Positions 45,312-56,635 of a DNA stretch of 64,000 nt are shown here, piece by piece. Source of the stretch: Cocos nucifera (lineage: Eukaryota; Streptophyta; Magnoliopsida; Arecales; Arecaceae); NCBI GenBank assembly GCA_006176705.1, contig QRFJ01004877.1:62001-126000 (forward strand), read 5' to 3'. Numbering within the stretch: the stretch's first letter is position 1; each line of letters starts with the position of its first letter. The position numbers and the translations under genes are program-made. The notes beneath the pieces were generated by a model. It was given only the letters and a program-made list of their open reading frames with translations. It made no database searches and was not told where the DNA came from.

Positions 45312-47596
45312 TGAAGAAAAAAGCCCTATTTTTTGGATCAGGTTCGTTCAGATCTGATTGGATCAATAAAGATATTTTAAAAATTTTTTTTTAAGATCTT
45401 AATCATATTTGAGACTTCTTAGATCTGATTTTATTGATCTGATAATAAAATAAAAAAATAAAAAATAAATCAAATATAATTATACCTTTATTTTGGATAA
45501 TCCAATTATCGTATGATGATCTCGATGTTTGCCTGAGGTTTTGGATGTAGCCACACAAGCGCCTAGCCTCTAGTAGTATCCACTTGGGCAGGATCTAGAG
45601 ATCTTATCTTTCTAAATCAATCCTCCAAAAATCATTCTAAATCTAATCTTGAAGGTCTTCAAAATTTCTTTTGAAGAACAGCTATTGTCTCTTGCAGTAG
45701 TGCTACCTTCTTCCTTTCCTAGTGCCTTTTACTTGCTTGGATCGCACCTTACTCATACCCAAAACCTCTTGGGCATGGAGAGGAGAGAGAGGACCAAAGG
45801 GTGGCATAGAGAAGGAGAGAGAGAGGCTTTATGGTGTGGGCTAAAGGCAGAAGCACTAAATTCTAAGCGCAGACAGGATTTATATAGACCCTGCTACGCC
45901 ATGCAGTACCACATCATCTCGATCAATCACGGCCCTTTGTGTAATTAGATCTAAATCTGATTGATGGGATGACATCATCTAATCTAATCAGATGAGAGAC
46001 TCTCAAAACCCTCCTTAGGTGGTGCCAAGACTGGATCAAATAATACTTCTTGGTGCCACACAGTTTAATCCCCTAAAGCAACCTGGAGTCCCATCTGTAT
46101 GGAACTCCATCTTTTATCCTCATGGGGCACACGCCTCCATAGGCATGCACCCCCTTCCTATCTATATTTTAGTAGGGAGACAAATCCCCAGGTACTCTCC
46201 TATGGGTGCATGATGCATGAACAGATGTCTAAGTGTCTAGGGTCAACATTTGACCAATATCTAAAAATAAGATTTAGCAGGTAACCAAAAATAGTAAGTG
46301 TTGTCTCAAAATTATCTCATAAATTAAGACAACTCTTTTTTAATCTGGACAAGCTTCGGTCAGACCAAGTAATGGTTTTTGAGTGAGCTCAAACACATTT
46401 GGCTCAGTCGAGATAAGCTTTAATGATTATTAAAGGAGAACAATATGCTCAATTGTGTGCTAGTATGATTTTCTTGAACCTAATTGAATCTTATTCAAAT
46501 CAATTGAACTGGGTTAGTCTAATGGATGATATCTAGATCCAAATCCTTATTTGTGTGATCCAATTAGGTTCAGTTTCGTATGGTAATGGGATATGTCTCG
46601 ATCTCTATCGATATCATCGAAACACCTTCCGAGGGATCAAAAGTTTTCTAATTTAGACAACTAGTATGATCAATCATCCAAATCATTTTAATTGCTCCCA
46701 AAATCAACCAGTGACACCTAGCAGCATATGGTGGCAACTAATCAAAACTGAAAGCGAACCTCTCAATGTAGCTACCTATGTGATTAAGTTCCTCTATCTT
46801 GAGCTCCGACTGGATTAGGATTAAGGTGATCTCGTCAAACCCTAATTTTTATCATATGAATTAATCATTCGATTCAAGTCCAATGTAAAACCCCTAATAG
46901 AAACTCTTTCTATTATTTTACTCTACCATAGCCATGGGCTTATAGACTTGATTCTCATGATCATCATAGGGCTGCTCCTCATCTATCGAGGTAGATAGAT
47001 CTCCTATTGGTGCAATCCAATTTCTATAATGAACATGCTATAGCCAACATACCCTCAGAGTTCCGAATGGCTAGGAGACCGAGTCATGGTGTAGTCAAAC
47101 TATAACACCCTCAAGTGAACTGCCGATGCACCTCAGATTAAAGAACCAGACACACCACTATAGCTTCGAGTCAATCATCGACGAGAAGGTAGACTTTCTT
47201 ATGACTGCTCGAGGTGGTCACGCTCAGTGCCCTCATTCTCTAATGAGTACCTATACTCTCGCTCTGGTGTCTCTACACCATAGATTTAAGACTCATCTAT
47301 CCAAAAGAAGCGATCGTACACCAACCTTCCGAATCAATCACCATCCTCATGATGATCCTATGGTCGGAAGCATTTTATGAGTTAATAATAAAAATTCATG
47401 TCTTAAATTTTTAACTCTTAAAAATATAAACTATCATTATCATTAACTCAAGGGATATGTCATAGACACTTTCAAAAAACACACTATGATAGAAAATAAT
47501 TTATTTTATTATTTATAGTCAAAATTTTAATTTTGTCCTTAGAAGTGTATTACAAGTGTTAGCCAATCTGGCTTCTAGGGCACATATATCTAAAAA
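45312..47596 (-). repeat. 3' LTR of element 8
   Basis: 2285 bp. The minus strand opens at 47596 (TGTTAGAT altered to TTTTAGAT) and ends ...CTTCA at 45312. TATA (TATATAAAT, minus) is at 45878-45886. The plus ORF 45649-45948 is antisense within R/U5. Confidence 0.9.
47126..47380 (+). other. Antisense short ORF in the family P LTR
   Basis: 84 codons, opposite to the element, 'MHLRLKNQTHHYSFESIIDE' to 'HHPHDDPMVGSIL'. It has the same length and ends as the ORF at 62922-63176. A third LTR copy (55288 onward) has one CAG-to-TAG stop. No known domain. Confidence 0.3.
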
Positions 47597-47615
47597 ACTT
47601 TCACTTGATCTAAAG
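47597..47615 (-). promoter_or_regulatory. Polypurine-tract position of element 8
   Basis: The minus strand reads 'gatcaagtgaaagtttt' before the LTR, equivalent to 29686-29700. Confidence 0.5.
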
Positions 47616-47629
47616 CCAATTAGCTACAA

Positions 47630-48425
47630 ATCTAAGTCTCATCTTCTCAAGGTGGGATTCGATCTTCTATTGGCTCAACGACTTTATAAATGGGTCTGCC
47701 GCATTGTTTGTGGAGTTGACTTTCTTGATCTTGACATAACCTTTTTCGAGGTAATCGCAGATGAGGTGGTATCGTCGCTTAATGTGCTTGGATTTATGGT
47801 GAGACCTCAGTTCCTTAGCAAGCGCTATGGCACCATTATTATCGCAATATAGGGGAATGGCATCCGATGGCATCACTTCGATTTTTATGGTAAACTTCTT
47901 ATACCAGGATGCCTCCTTCGCAGCTTTTGATGCAACGATGTACTCTACTTCCATGGTGGAATCTGCTATAACTATCTGCTTGAAACTCTTCCAACTGATA
48001 GCACCACCATTACACACAAACGGACTCCCAGATGTTAATTTTCAATCATCTATATTGTACATAAAATCCAAGTTTGTATACCCCTGGACTTGGAGTTCTT
48101 CATTACCAAAAATCAACATCATATCCTTAGTTCTTCTCAAGTACTTAAGGATACATTTCATAGAAGTCCAGTGTTCTTCACCTGGATTCAACTGATATCT
48201 GCTCGTGACACTCACAGCATGGGCTATATCAGGTCATGTACATAACATGGCATACATGAGGCTCCCTATTGCTGAAGCATAAGGAATCTTGCTCATGCGT
48301 TCAATCTCCTCAGGTGTGTTGGGACATATTTTTATGGAGAGATGAATGCCATGTTCGAAGGATACCAATCTCCTCTTGGAGTTTTCCATGCTAAACCTCT
48401 TTAGCACTTCGTCTATGTATATCTT
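47630..48425 (-). pseudogene. pol: RNase H of element 8
   Basis: Minus-strand copia RNase H. The ORF at 47667-48017 carries 'NGGAISWKSFKQIVIADSTM', 'YCDNNGAIALAKEL' and 'NAADPFIKSLSQ'. The conserved end box continues past a stop to about 47630. Upstream to 48425 is the RT/RNase H connection ('YASAIGSLM' equivalents) with stops. It would degrade the RNA of RNA/DNA hybrids during cDNA synthesis. Plus ORFs at 47556 and 47827 are shadows. Confidence 0.85.
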
Positions 48426-49130
48426 CTATGAAAGACTTAGCATCCTATTTAGTCTATCTGTATAGATCTTAATTTCTAGAATGAAGGATGCTTCTCTTAG
48501 GTCTTTCATAGAAAATTCTTTAGATAACCATATTTTAACTATGGTCAACATGAAAATATCATTTTCAATAAGGAGGATATCATCCACGTACAGTACGAGG
48601 AAGATAATAGCACTCTCACTAACATTTTTGAAAACACATGGTTCCTCCTCGTTCTTGATGAAATCAAATAATTTGATCACATCATTAAAATGAGTATTCC
48701 AACTCCAAGATGCTTGCTTAAGTCCATATATGGATTTTTGCAGCTTACATATTTTGTGATCAGCATCACTGATTGTGAAATCTAGCAGCTGTTCCATATA
48801 GATATCTTCCTCAAGGTATTCGTTTAAGAATACAATTTTTACATCCATTTATCATATTTCATAATCAAAATAGGCTGCAACAACAAGCAATGTGCAGATA
48901 GATTTTAGCATGGCTACTGATGAAAAGGTATCCTGATAGTCAATTCCTTCGTGCTAACTATACCCTTTTGCCACTAATCTAGCTTTGAATGTCTTCACAT
49001 TTCCATCTGCATCAATCTTTCTCTTGTAGATCCATTTACACCCAATAGGTACAATATCTTTAGGTGGATCTACCAAGGTCCAAACTTAGTTTGAGTGCAT
49101 TGAGTTAATTTTTGACTTCATTACCTCTAA
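48426..49130 (-). pseudogene. pol: Reverse transcriptase of element 8
   Basis: The ORF at 48426-48848 opens 'MDVKIVFLNEYLEEDIYMEQ', passes 'GLKQASWSWN', and has an intact YVDD at 48579-48590. Upstream, in pieces to 49130, are the fingers ('KARLVAKG' equivalents near 48970) and the 'NQVWTL'-type start, interrupted by stops just before the Met. Active-site Asp residues are retained, although the polyprotein cannot be made. Confidence 0.85.
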
Positions 49131-50300
49131 CCATATCTCAAAGTCGATATTTAATATCGCCTCGTCATAGGTTTTGGGATCATCACCATGAACCCCATTA
49201 CCTATAAGGAATATTTCCTCTACTTTCTCTAAAATAGTACCTAAGTACCTCTCAAGGAGACGAAAAACCCTATCCGATCTATGAGATGGAGGAGGTAGTG
49301 ATTGTACTGGCTCAACCTGATTTGGTTCCATAGGATCCTTAGCTCATTGCTCTTATGAGATTTTCTCCTCAAACTTGATCTACTTTTCAATGCCACTATC
49401 TTGAATAAACTATTTTTCAAGAATGATGGCATGCCGACTCACAATCACATTGTGGTCTTCTGGAATATAGAAATAATATCCTAATGACTCTTTAGGATAT
49501 CATATGAATCGAGCTCTAAAGGACCTATAGTCTAACTTGTCCACTTGTTGTCTTTTGACATGAGCCGGACAACCTCAAATTCTGAGATGACTCAGACTTG
49601 GTTTCTTACCATGCCATATCTCATACGGTATGGTAGGAACGATTTTAGAGGAAACCCTATTTAGTAAATATATAGCAGTTAAGTAGACTACGTCCCCAAA
49701 AAAAATTCGGGAGGTCTATGAAGCTCATCATAGATTCGGACCATATCTAATAGGGTCCTGGTTCCTCCATTCTGAAATTTCATTGAGTTGAGGTGTTCCA
49801 GGTGGAGTCCATTGAGAGACTATGCCATTTTGCTTGAGATAGTCTAAGAATTTTCGACTAAGGTATTTCACCTCCTCGATCTGATTCGAAGAACCTTAAT
49901 GGATTTTTTAGTTTGCTTTTTTACTTCATGTCTGAATTTCTTTAAACTTTTCAAAGGCTTCAGACTTGTGTCTCATAAGATACACATATTCATACCGAGA
50001 TAAATCATCGATAAAGGTTATGAAGTAGATCAAAGTTGCCTCTAGTCGGCACATCAAATGGGCCGCACACATCAGTATGTACTAGGGCAAGTAGATCTGT
50101 GGCCCTTTTCCCATGTCCTACAAAAGGGAGCTTAGTCATTTTGCCATGAAGACATGATTCACAAATTGGATATGACTCGAAAGTCAATAAACTCAATAGC
50201 CAGATTTTCTCCAATTTGTTAATCCTATCTTCTGCTATATGACCTAGCCTTAGGTGCCATAGATACCTATCATTTGGACTATCCCTGGGTCATTTTGATC
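49086..50300 (-). pseudogene. pol: Pre-integrase and integrase of element 8
   Basis: The ORF at 50005-50214 has the pre-integrase box 'YPICESCLHGKMTKLPF' and integrase start 'VHTDVCGPF', then loses frame. The remaining core and C-terminus follow leftward in pieces. The ORF at 49086-49331 is the integrase-RT linker ('DDPKTYDEAILNIDFEIW', ending 'SMHSN'). Frame changes near 50010 and 49250 and several stops are visible. Confidence 0.8.
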
Positions 50301-50448
50301 TTATGGCATTCACATTTTGCTTGATATTAAAGATAGATACATCAATATGTAACTGGTAGAGATCATTAATAAGAAAACCACTTACAATTTTATTTCTTTC
50401 ATAAAGAATATTACAATGGTCCTTAAGAAAACTAATTACATAGCCTTC

Positions 50449-51584
50449 TTATGCTAAACATGAAATAGACATCAAATTCCTACTTACAGCAGGCACATAA
50501 CAACAATCTTTAAGTACTAAATCTAAGCCAGATGGTAGTTGAAAAGGATAGATTTTCATGACTGCAGCAATAACTCTTGCTCCATTTTCAACACGTAGGA
50601 TCATCTCACCATCCCTCAGCCTCCTGCTATCCTCAAGACCCTGCATGAAAGTACATAAATGAGCACTAGAACTAGAGTCAAGCATCCAACTGGATGCAGA
50701 AAAAATTATAAGGTTAGATTCAATAACGAGCATACCTCCAGAAGGACCTGTCTCCTTCTTATTCTTCAGAATGGCTAGGTATGTAGGGCAGTTCCACTTC
50801 CAGTGGCCATCAGTATTACAATGGAAATACTTTTCTTTATCAGCGGCCTTCTTCTTCAGCTCTGCCTTCTTTTTCTTTTCACCTTCCATCTTTTTCCTTT
50901 TCACAGACTTGTTCTTCTTTTCAAAAGACTTTTTTTTGGAAGAAGTCCATTCCATAGCAAGTACTGAGCCTTTAGAACCTTTCATAGAAAGCTCAGCAGT
51001 AACCAGCATGTTCATAAGTTCGGCCAAGGAGTATTCTGAAGTTTATGCATATGGTTAGTTCATAATGATGAACTGCCCATTACGCATCAGTCAAGGATTG
51101 CAGAATTATATCATTCTGTAGATCCAAGTCCTAAGCCTTCACTCCTGAGCTTCTCAAGCTCTTTCCAAGTCCTTGATCATCATCAGACAATGATCTTAGA
51201 CTGACTGCCCATCATGCATCTTAGCCTTGAATAGTCGTTTAGTGACTTAATATTTGGCTGCGCAACTCTGTTCTTCAAACAACTCTTGTAGGTGGCCAAC
51301 ATTTGACGGGCAGTCTTGATATCTTCATGTTGGCACTGAAGCTCATCAGACATCGAGCCCAACATATAGTATCTTATCTTATTATCTTCATCCGTCCACT
51401 TATCAAGAGATGCTCTCTGTTCATTGGATGGATGAGCTAGTAAGATAGGGGAATCCTGGTCTAATACATGAATCAACTTCTCGAAACCTAAAATAATTTT
51501 GAAGTTCTAAAGCCAATCCTTATAATTGGATTCGATCAGTCTATGGGTGTCCAAGATATGGGCTAGTGGGTTGGATGCAGACAT
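50449..51584 (-). pseudogene. gag: gag and protease of element 8
   Basis: Begins at ATG 51584 (minus), equivalent to 25744 in element 4. The capsid part is broken between 51183 and 51027. The ORF 51027-50449 then runs 192 codons through the Lys-rich tail, a zinc knuckle with three of four ligands (FHCNTDGHWKWNCP, first Cys lost) and the protease box 'SSWMLDSSSSAHLC', where D-S-G is D-S-S, to 'VPAVSRNLMSISCLA'. It stops just before 'EGYVISFLKDH'. This is the longest intact gag-protease piece of the family in the window. The plus ORF 50771-51058 is its shadow. Confidence 0.85.
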
Positions 51585-53458
51585 TTTTCTTTTCCTGTAG
51601 AGAGTCAAAGTTTCTAGTTAGATTTTGTAATTAAGACTTGACCAATTTATTTAGGAGTTTGATTTTTAAACTAATTAGCTTTCACTATTTTTTTGGATCT
51701 CTTCACTCCCTCTGTAGAGATGCAAAAATCTTCATGATTACTGATTTCTAGTGGGTGGCTGCAGTCCCACCAACTGACTCATCATCTCACCTAATAGTTA
51801 TTGGTGATGGGTTTAGCCAATGAGTGAATAACTCTTGTCCAATGATTCTCTAATCATGGTGCACCCAGACTTGATCTCTAATTCATGAATCTCACCATGT
51901 CCAGAATATTGATCCACTCCATAGTTAAGCCAGATTCACCATTTGCATAGATTGGATTCTTAATTGGGTCTCTCACTATATCCTAAAATATTGAGCCTAA
52001 TCCATCCTTCTAGCCCGTAGCATCCAATGCCTAATAGATATGGTTGCATCTTTTCAGTGCAACTGAACCACTATGACCAGCTGAGAACAATCAACCTCGA
52101 AAAGGATTCGCACATCTACAATGGTGGAAGACCTTAGACTTAATCTTTTCTTAGAAAGATTTGATTTAGATCTCTTTAAACTTGACTTGACATAGCCAAA
52201 ACCATTATGACTAACCTAGTGGCATGGGTTAGCTCGTATTGTTAGCCATCTTAGATTAGGATTGGGCAGACAAATATGGCCAGGTAAGTGAGATCAGTGG
52301 AAGGGATATGCCATTAACTCGACAAGAATGCATTCGAGTCGAGTAGCTCTCAATTAAAAACCAATCGATCGTATCTACCAAACTTACCTTAGACACCAAA
52401 TTATTGAGCTAGAACAAATCGGGTTAGCCGACAATCCAGACTCTAACCACTGAGCCTAATTAGGTCGTAACTTGATCGATCACTCATGTGACTCAACCTT
52501 GACCCAGACTTAATCCTATTAGGCAGGTTAATTTAAGTACTCTTGATCCCATCTAACCAACTCTTGATTTGATTTGATCAACAGCTAGACCTAATTAAGC
52601 TACCTAAGTTCGAACCTAATTTTATGAATATATCTTAGATCTAAAAATTCTTAATTTTAAATCTAATATATTTCATAATCTTAATTCTTAATTAAGTTTA
52701 GGATTCATAAACAAAATATGTATATAAAATTTTAGGATTTCAGGATCTAGGATTTTATAGAAAATAAATTTTTGATTTTTGATTAAGGACGAATGCACAG
52801 CACCCCTACACACCATAAGAACACCCCATCGAATGGGATGAGAGGGCCTTTAAACTCTACTTCGTTCTTATGATCGGATAGCCAAGAAAAATGTCTTAAT
52901 CAGAAACATGATAAATCTACAAAACTAGTTTGATCTACATCATATATCGCATATATAAAAAATTGATCAAATTAAAAATATGTTTTGCATACATCTCATG
53001 TATCATATCATGCATATTTTTAGATCTAAATTATCTCATAAATATCTAAAAAATAAGATTTAAATTTGATAATATCAATTAAAATTTATTCTAGATAATT
53101 TTATAGAATTATTCTACAACTAGTCTAAACATGCATCTATCATATCTCATATGAATAAGTTAAATAAATTTATTTTTTATTTTTTAAATTTAATTATAAT
53201 ATTTATAATATTATAAAATAGTAAATAAGTAGATCTAAAAATTATAATTAATTAAATTAAAATTATGATCATGCTAGGCTATACATAGAATAATTCTATT
53301 CCTAGTCTAGTCATGCATCTCATACATCTTAGATCTAGATTATTTAATTTTTAATTTTTTTAATTTCAAATATAATTATATCTAATGTGATATCTAAAAT
53401 TATCTAATTATTAAATCAAAAATATATTAAAATTAGATCTAATGAATTATGGAACCTG
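51585..53458 (-). other. Leader of element 8, noncoding
   Basis: 1.9 kb, homologous to the element 4 leader. It keeps the 'gagggcctttaaactctact' block near 52842-52862 (equivalent to 24510-24530). No ORF. Confidence 0.6.
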
Positions 53459-53470
53459 GCTCTGATACTA
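53459..53470 (-). promoter_or_regulatory. Primer binding site of element 8
   Basis: The minus strand reads TAGTATCAGAGC, one mismatch from the Met-tRNA PBS, two bases from the LTR end at 53473. Confidence 0.85.
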
Positions 53471-53472
53471 GA

Positions 53473-55754
53473 TGAAGAAAAAAGTCTTATTTTCTAGGTC
53501 AGGTTCGTTCAGATCAGATTGGATCAAGAAGGATATTTTAAAAAATTTTTCTCTAAGATTTTAATTAGATCTGAGACTCCTCAGATTTAATCTTATTATT
53601 CTAATAATAAAATAAAAAAATAAAAATTAAATCTAACTTAATTATAACTTTATATTGGGTAATCCAATTATCCTGTGATGATCCCGATGTTTGTCTGAGG
53701 TTCTGGATGTAGCCACGCAAGTGCTTGGCCTCTACTAGTATCCACTCAGATAGAATCTAGAGATCTTCTCTTTCTCAATCAATCCTCCAAAAATTAGATC
53801 TAGATCTGATCTTGAAGATCTTCAAAATTTCTTTTGAAGAACAGTTGTTGTCTTTTGCAGTAGTGCTGCCTTCTTCCTTTTCTGATGCCTTTCACTTGCT
53901 TGGATCACACCTTACTCATGCCCAAAATCTCTTGGACATGGAGAGGAGAGAGAGGACCAGAGGGTGGCATAGAGAAGGAGGGAGAGATGCTTTGTGGCAT
54001 GGGCTAAAGGCAGAAGCATTAAATTCTAGGCAGAGATAGGATTTATATAGACCCTACTGCACCATGCAGTGCCACATCATTTCGATCAATCATGGCTCTT
54101 TATGCAATCAGATCTAAATCAGATTGGTGAAATGACATCATCTAATCCAATCAGACGAGAGACCATCAAAACCCTCCTTAGGTGGTGCCAAGACTGGGTC
54201 AAACAAGACTTCTTGGTGCCACATAGTTTAATCCCCTAAAGCAACTTGAAGTTCTATCTATATAGGACTCTTTTATCCTCATGGAGCGCACGCCTCCTTA
54301 GGCATGCACCCTCTTCTTGTCTACATTTTAGTAGGAGGACAAGTCCCTAGGTACTCTCCTATGGGTGCATGATATATGGGCAGATGTCTAAGTGTCCAGG
54401 GTCAATATTTGACCAATGTCCGAAAATAATATTTATCAGGTGATCGAAAATGGTAGGTATTATTTTAAATTTATCTCATAAATTAAGAGAATCCTTTTTT
54501 GATCTAGACAAGCTTCAGTCAGACTAAGCAAAGGTACCTGAGTGAGCCCAAACACATTTGGCTCAGTCGAGACAAGCTTTAATGATTATTAAAGGAGAAC
54601 ATTAGGCTCAATCGTGTGCTAGCATGATTTTCTTAAACCTAATTGAATCTTATTCAAATCAATTGAACTGGGTTAGTCAAATTGATGATATCCAGATCCA
54701 AACCCTTATTTGTGTGATCCAATTAGGTTCAGTTCCTTATGGTAATGGAATATGTCTTGATCTCTATCAACATCATCCAAACACCTTCTGATGGATCAGA
54801 ACTTTTCTGATTCAGACAACTAGTATGATCGATCATCCAAATTATTTTAATTGCTCCCAAAATCCACCAGTGACACCTAGTAGCATATGGTGGCCCCCAT
54901 CAGAACTGAAAGCGAATCTCTCAGTGCAATTACCTATGTGATTAAGTTTTTCTATCTTGAGCCCCGACCGAATTAGGGTTAAGGTGATCTCGTCAAACTC
55001 TAATTTCCATCATATGAATTAATCATTTGATTCAAGTCCAATATGATAATCTTAATAGAAACTCTTTCTATTATTTCACTCTGTCATGGTCATGGGCTTA
55101 TGGACTTGATTCTCATGATCATCATAAGGCTGCTCCTCATCTACCAAGGTAGGTAGATCCCCTATTGGTGCAATCCAATTCCTATAATGAACATGCTATA
55201 GCCAATATATACCTCAGAATTCCGAATGGCTAGGAGATTGAGTAATGGTGTAGTCAAACTAGAACACCTTCATGATGAACTATCGATGCACCTCAGCTCA
55301 AAGAACCAGACACACCACTACAGCTTCGAGCCAATCATGGATGAGAAGGTAGACTTTCTCATGACTACTCGAGGTGGTCATGCTTAGTGCCCTCATTCTC
55401 TAACGAGTACCTATACTCTAGCTCTGATATCTGTACACCGTAGATTCAAGACTCATCTATCCAAAAGAAGCGATCGTACACCATCTTTCTGGATCAATCA
55501 CCATCCTCATGATTATCCTACGGTTGGAAGCATTTTATGAGTTAATAATGAAAATTCATGTCTTAAATTTTCAACTCTTAAAAATATGAACTATCATTAT
55601 TATTAACTCAAGGAATGTATCATGGATACTTTAAAATATACACTATGATAGAAAATAATCCATTTTATTATTTATAGTTAAAATTATAATTTTGCCCTTA
55701 GAAGTATATTACAAGTGTCAGCCAATCTGGCTTCTAGGGCACACATATCTAACA
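53473..55754 (-). repeat. 5' LTR of element 8
   Basis: 2282 bp. The minus strand opens TGTTAGATATGTGTGCCC at 55754 and ends ...CTTCA at 53473. TATA (minus) is at 54041-54049. The plus ORF 53812-54039 is antisense and resembles that at 45649. Confidence 0.92.
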
Positions 55755-55759
55755 TCCAT
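55755..55759. repeat. Target-site duplication TCCAT, right copy (element 8)
   Basis: One mismatch from TTCAT at 45307-45311. Confidence 0.65.
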
Positions 55760-55866
55760 CCTACTTGTAATAAATTTAAACTTGCAATAAAATAATACCT
55801 TATCCGTCATTGCCTCATGTGAATGTAATACTCACCTTCGATCCTTCTCTCTTTTTTTTTACTCTT

Positions 55867-56558
55867 GTTAGGATGAGATTCTCCTCCTATTCTTGACGAG
55901 ATCGTAGGGGCGAATTAGGGCTAGTATCAGAGCCTCTCCCCTCATCCCGTCAAAAGCAAACGAGGCCTTCGATTTTGCTCAAGTTAGGATAAGGTTCTTC
56001 TTCTATTCTTAACGGACTGTAGGGCACATTAGGGCCGTTGTTAGGGCCTCTTCCCTTCATCTCATCTAAAATGAATGAGGCCTTCGACTTTGCTCATGTT
56101 AGGACGAGGTTCTTTCTCCTATTCCTAACAGGCTGTAGGAGAATATTAGGACTATTGTCAGGGCCTCTCCCCTCATCTCATCAAAAATAAATGAGGCCTT
56201 CGACTTTGCTCATGTTAGGACGAGAATCTCCTCCTATTTCTAATGGGCTATTGGGGCACATTAGGATTGTTGTTAGGGCCTTTTCCCTCATCTCATCTAA
56301 AATGAACGAGACCTTCGACTTCGCTCACATTAGGATGAGGTTCTCCTCCTATTTCTAATAGGCTGTAGGGGCATATTAGGACCATTGTCAGGGCCTCTCC
56401 CCTCATCTCGTCTAAAATGAACGAGGCCTTTGGCTTTGCTCATGTTAAGATGAGGTTCTCCTCTTGTTCCTAATGGGTTGTAGGGGTACATTAGGACCGT
56501 TGTTAGGGTCTCTTCCATCATCTCGTCTAAAATAAATGAGGCCTTCAAATTTATTACC
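55867..56558. repeat. Tandem array, six units of 115-116 bp (Tat element)
   Basis: Units start at 55867, 55983, 56098, 56214, 56329 and 56444. Each opens 'gttaggatgaggttctcctc', passes 'cctctcccctcatctc' and ends 'gaggccttcgactttgctca'. Even unit length and roughly 85-90% similarity by eye indicate tandem amplification. It lies between the integrase end (56636) and the antisense gene. The minus ORF 56330-56548 is a by-product of the repeat. Confidence 0.9.
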
Positions 56559-56635
56559 TTTATTACTGATATACAATAAAGATTAGGGTATTGAAGTCAA
56601 GGGATTTCATTGCAATTAAATCATCTGTAATACAT

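Larger units (their letters stand above)
45312..55754 (-). mobile_element. Complete, defective copia element 8 (family P)
   Basis: 10,443 bp on the minus strand: 5' LTR at right (53473-55754), PBS, leader, gag, protease, integrase, RT, RNase H and 3' LTR at left (45312-47596). Same architecture and sequence family as element 4. It splits the Tat element between the coiled-coil gene and the 115-bp array. The polyprotein is broken by stops and frameshifts. Confidence 0.92.

Noticed and set aside
45312..55754. Elements 4 and 8 as arms of one large inverted duplication
   Set aside because: Each has its own LTR pair and own target duplication, and their interiors differ throughout. Independent insertions in opposite orientation explain it.
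55867..56558. Possible CRISPR-like array
   Set aside because: Units are contiguous, 115 bp long, with no spacers, in a plant retrotransposon. It is a plain tandem repeat.
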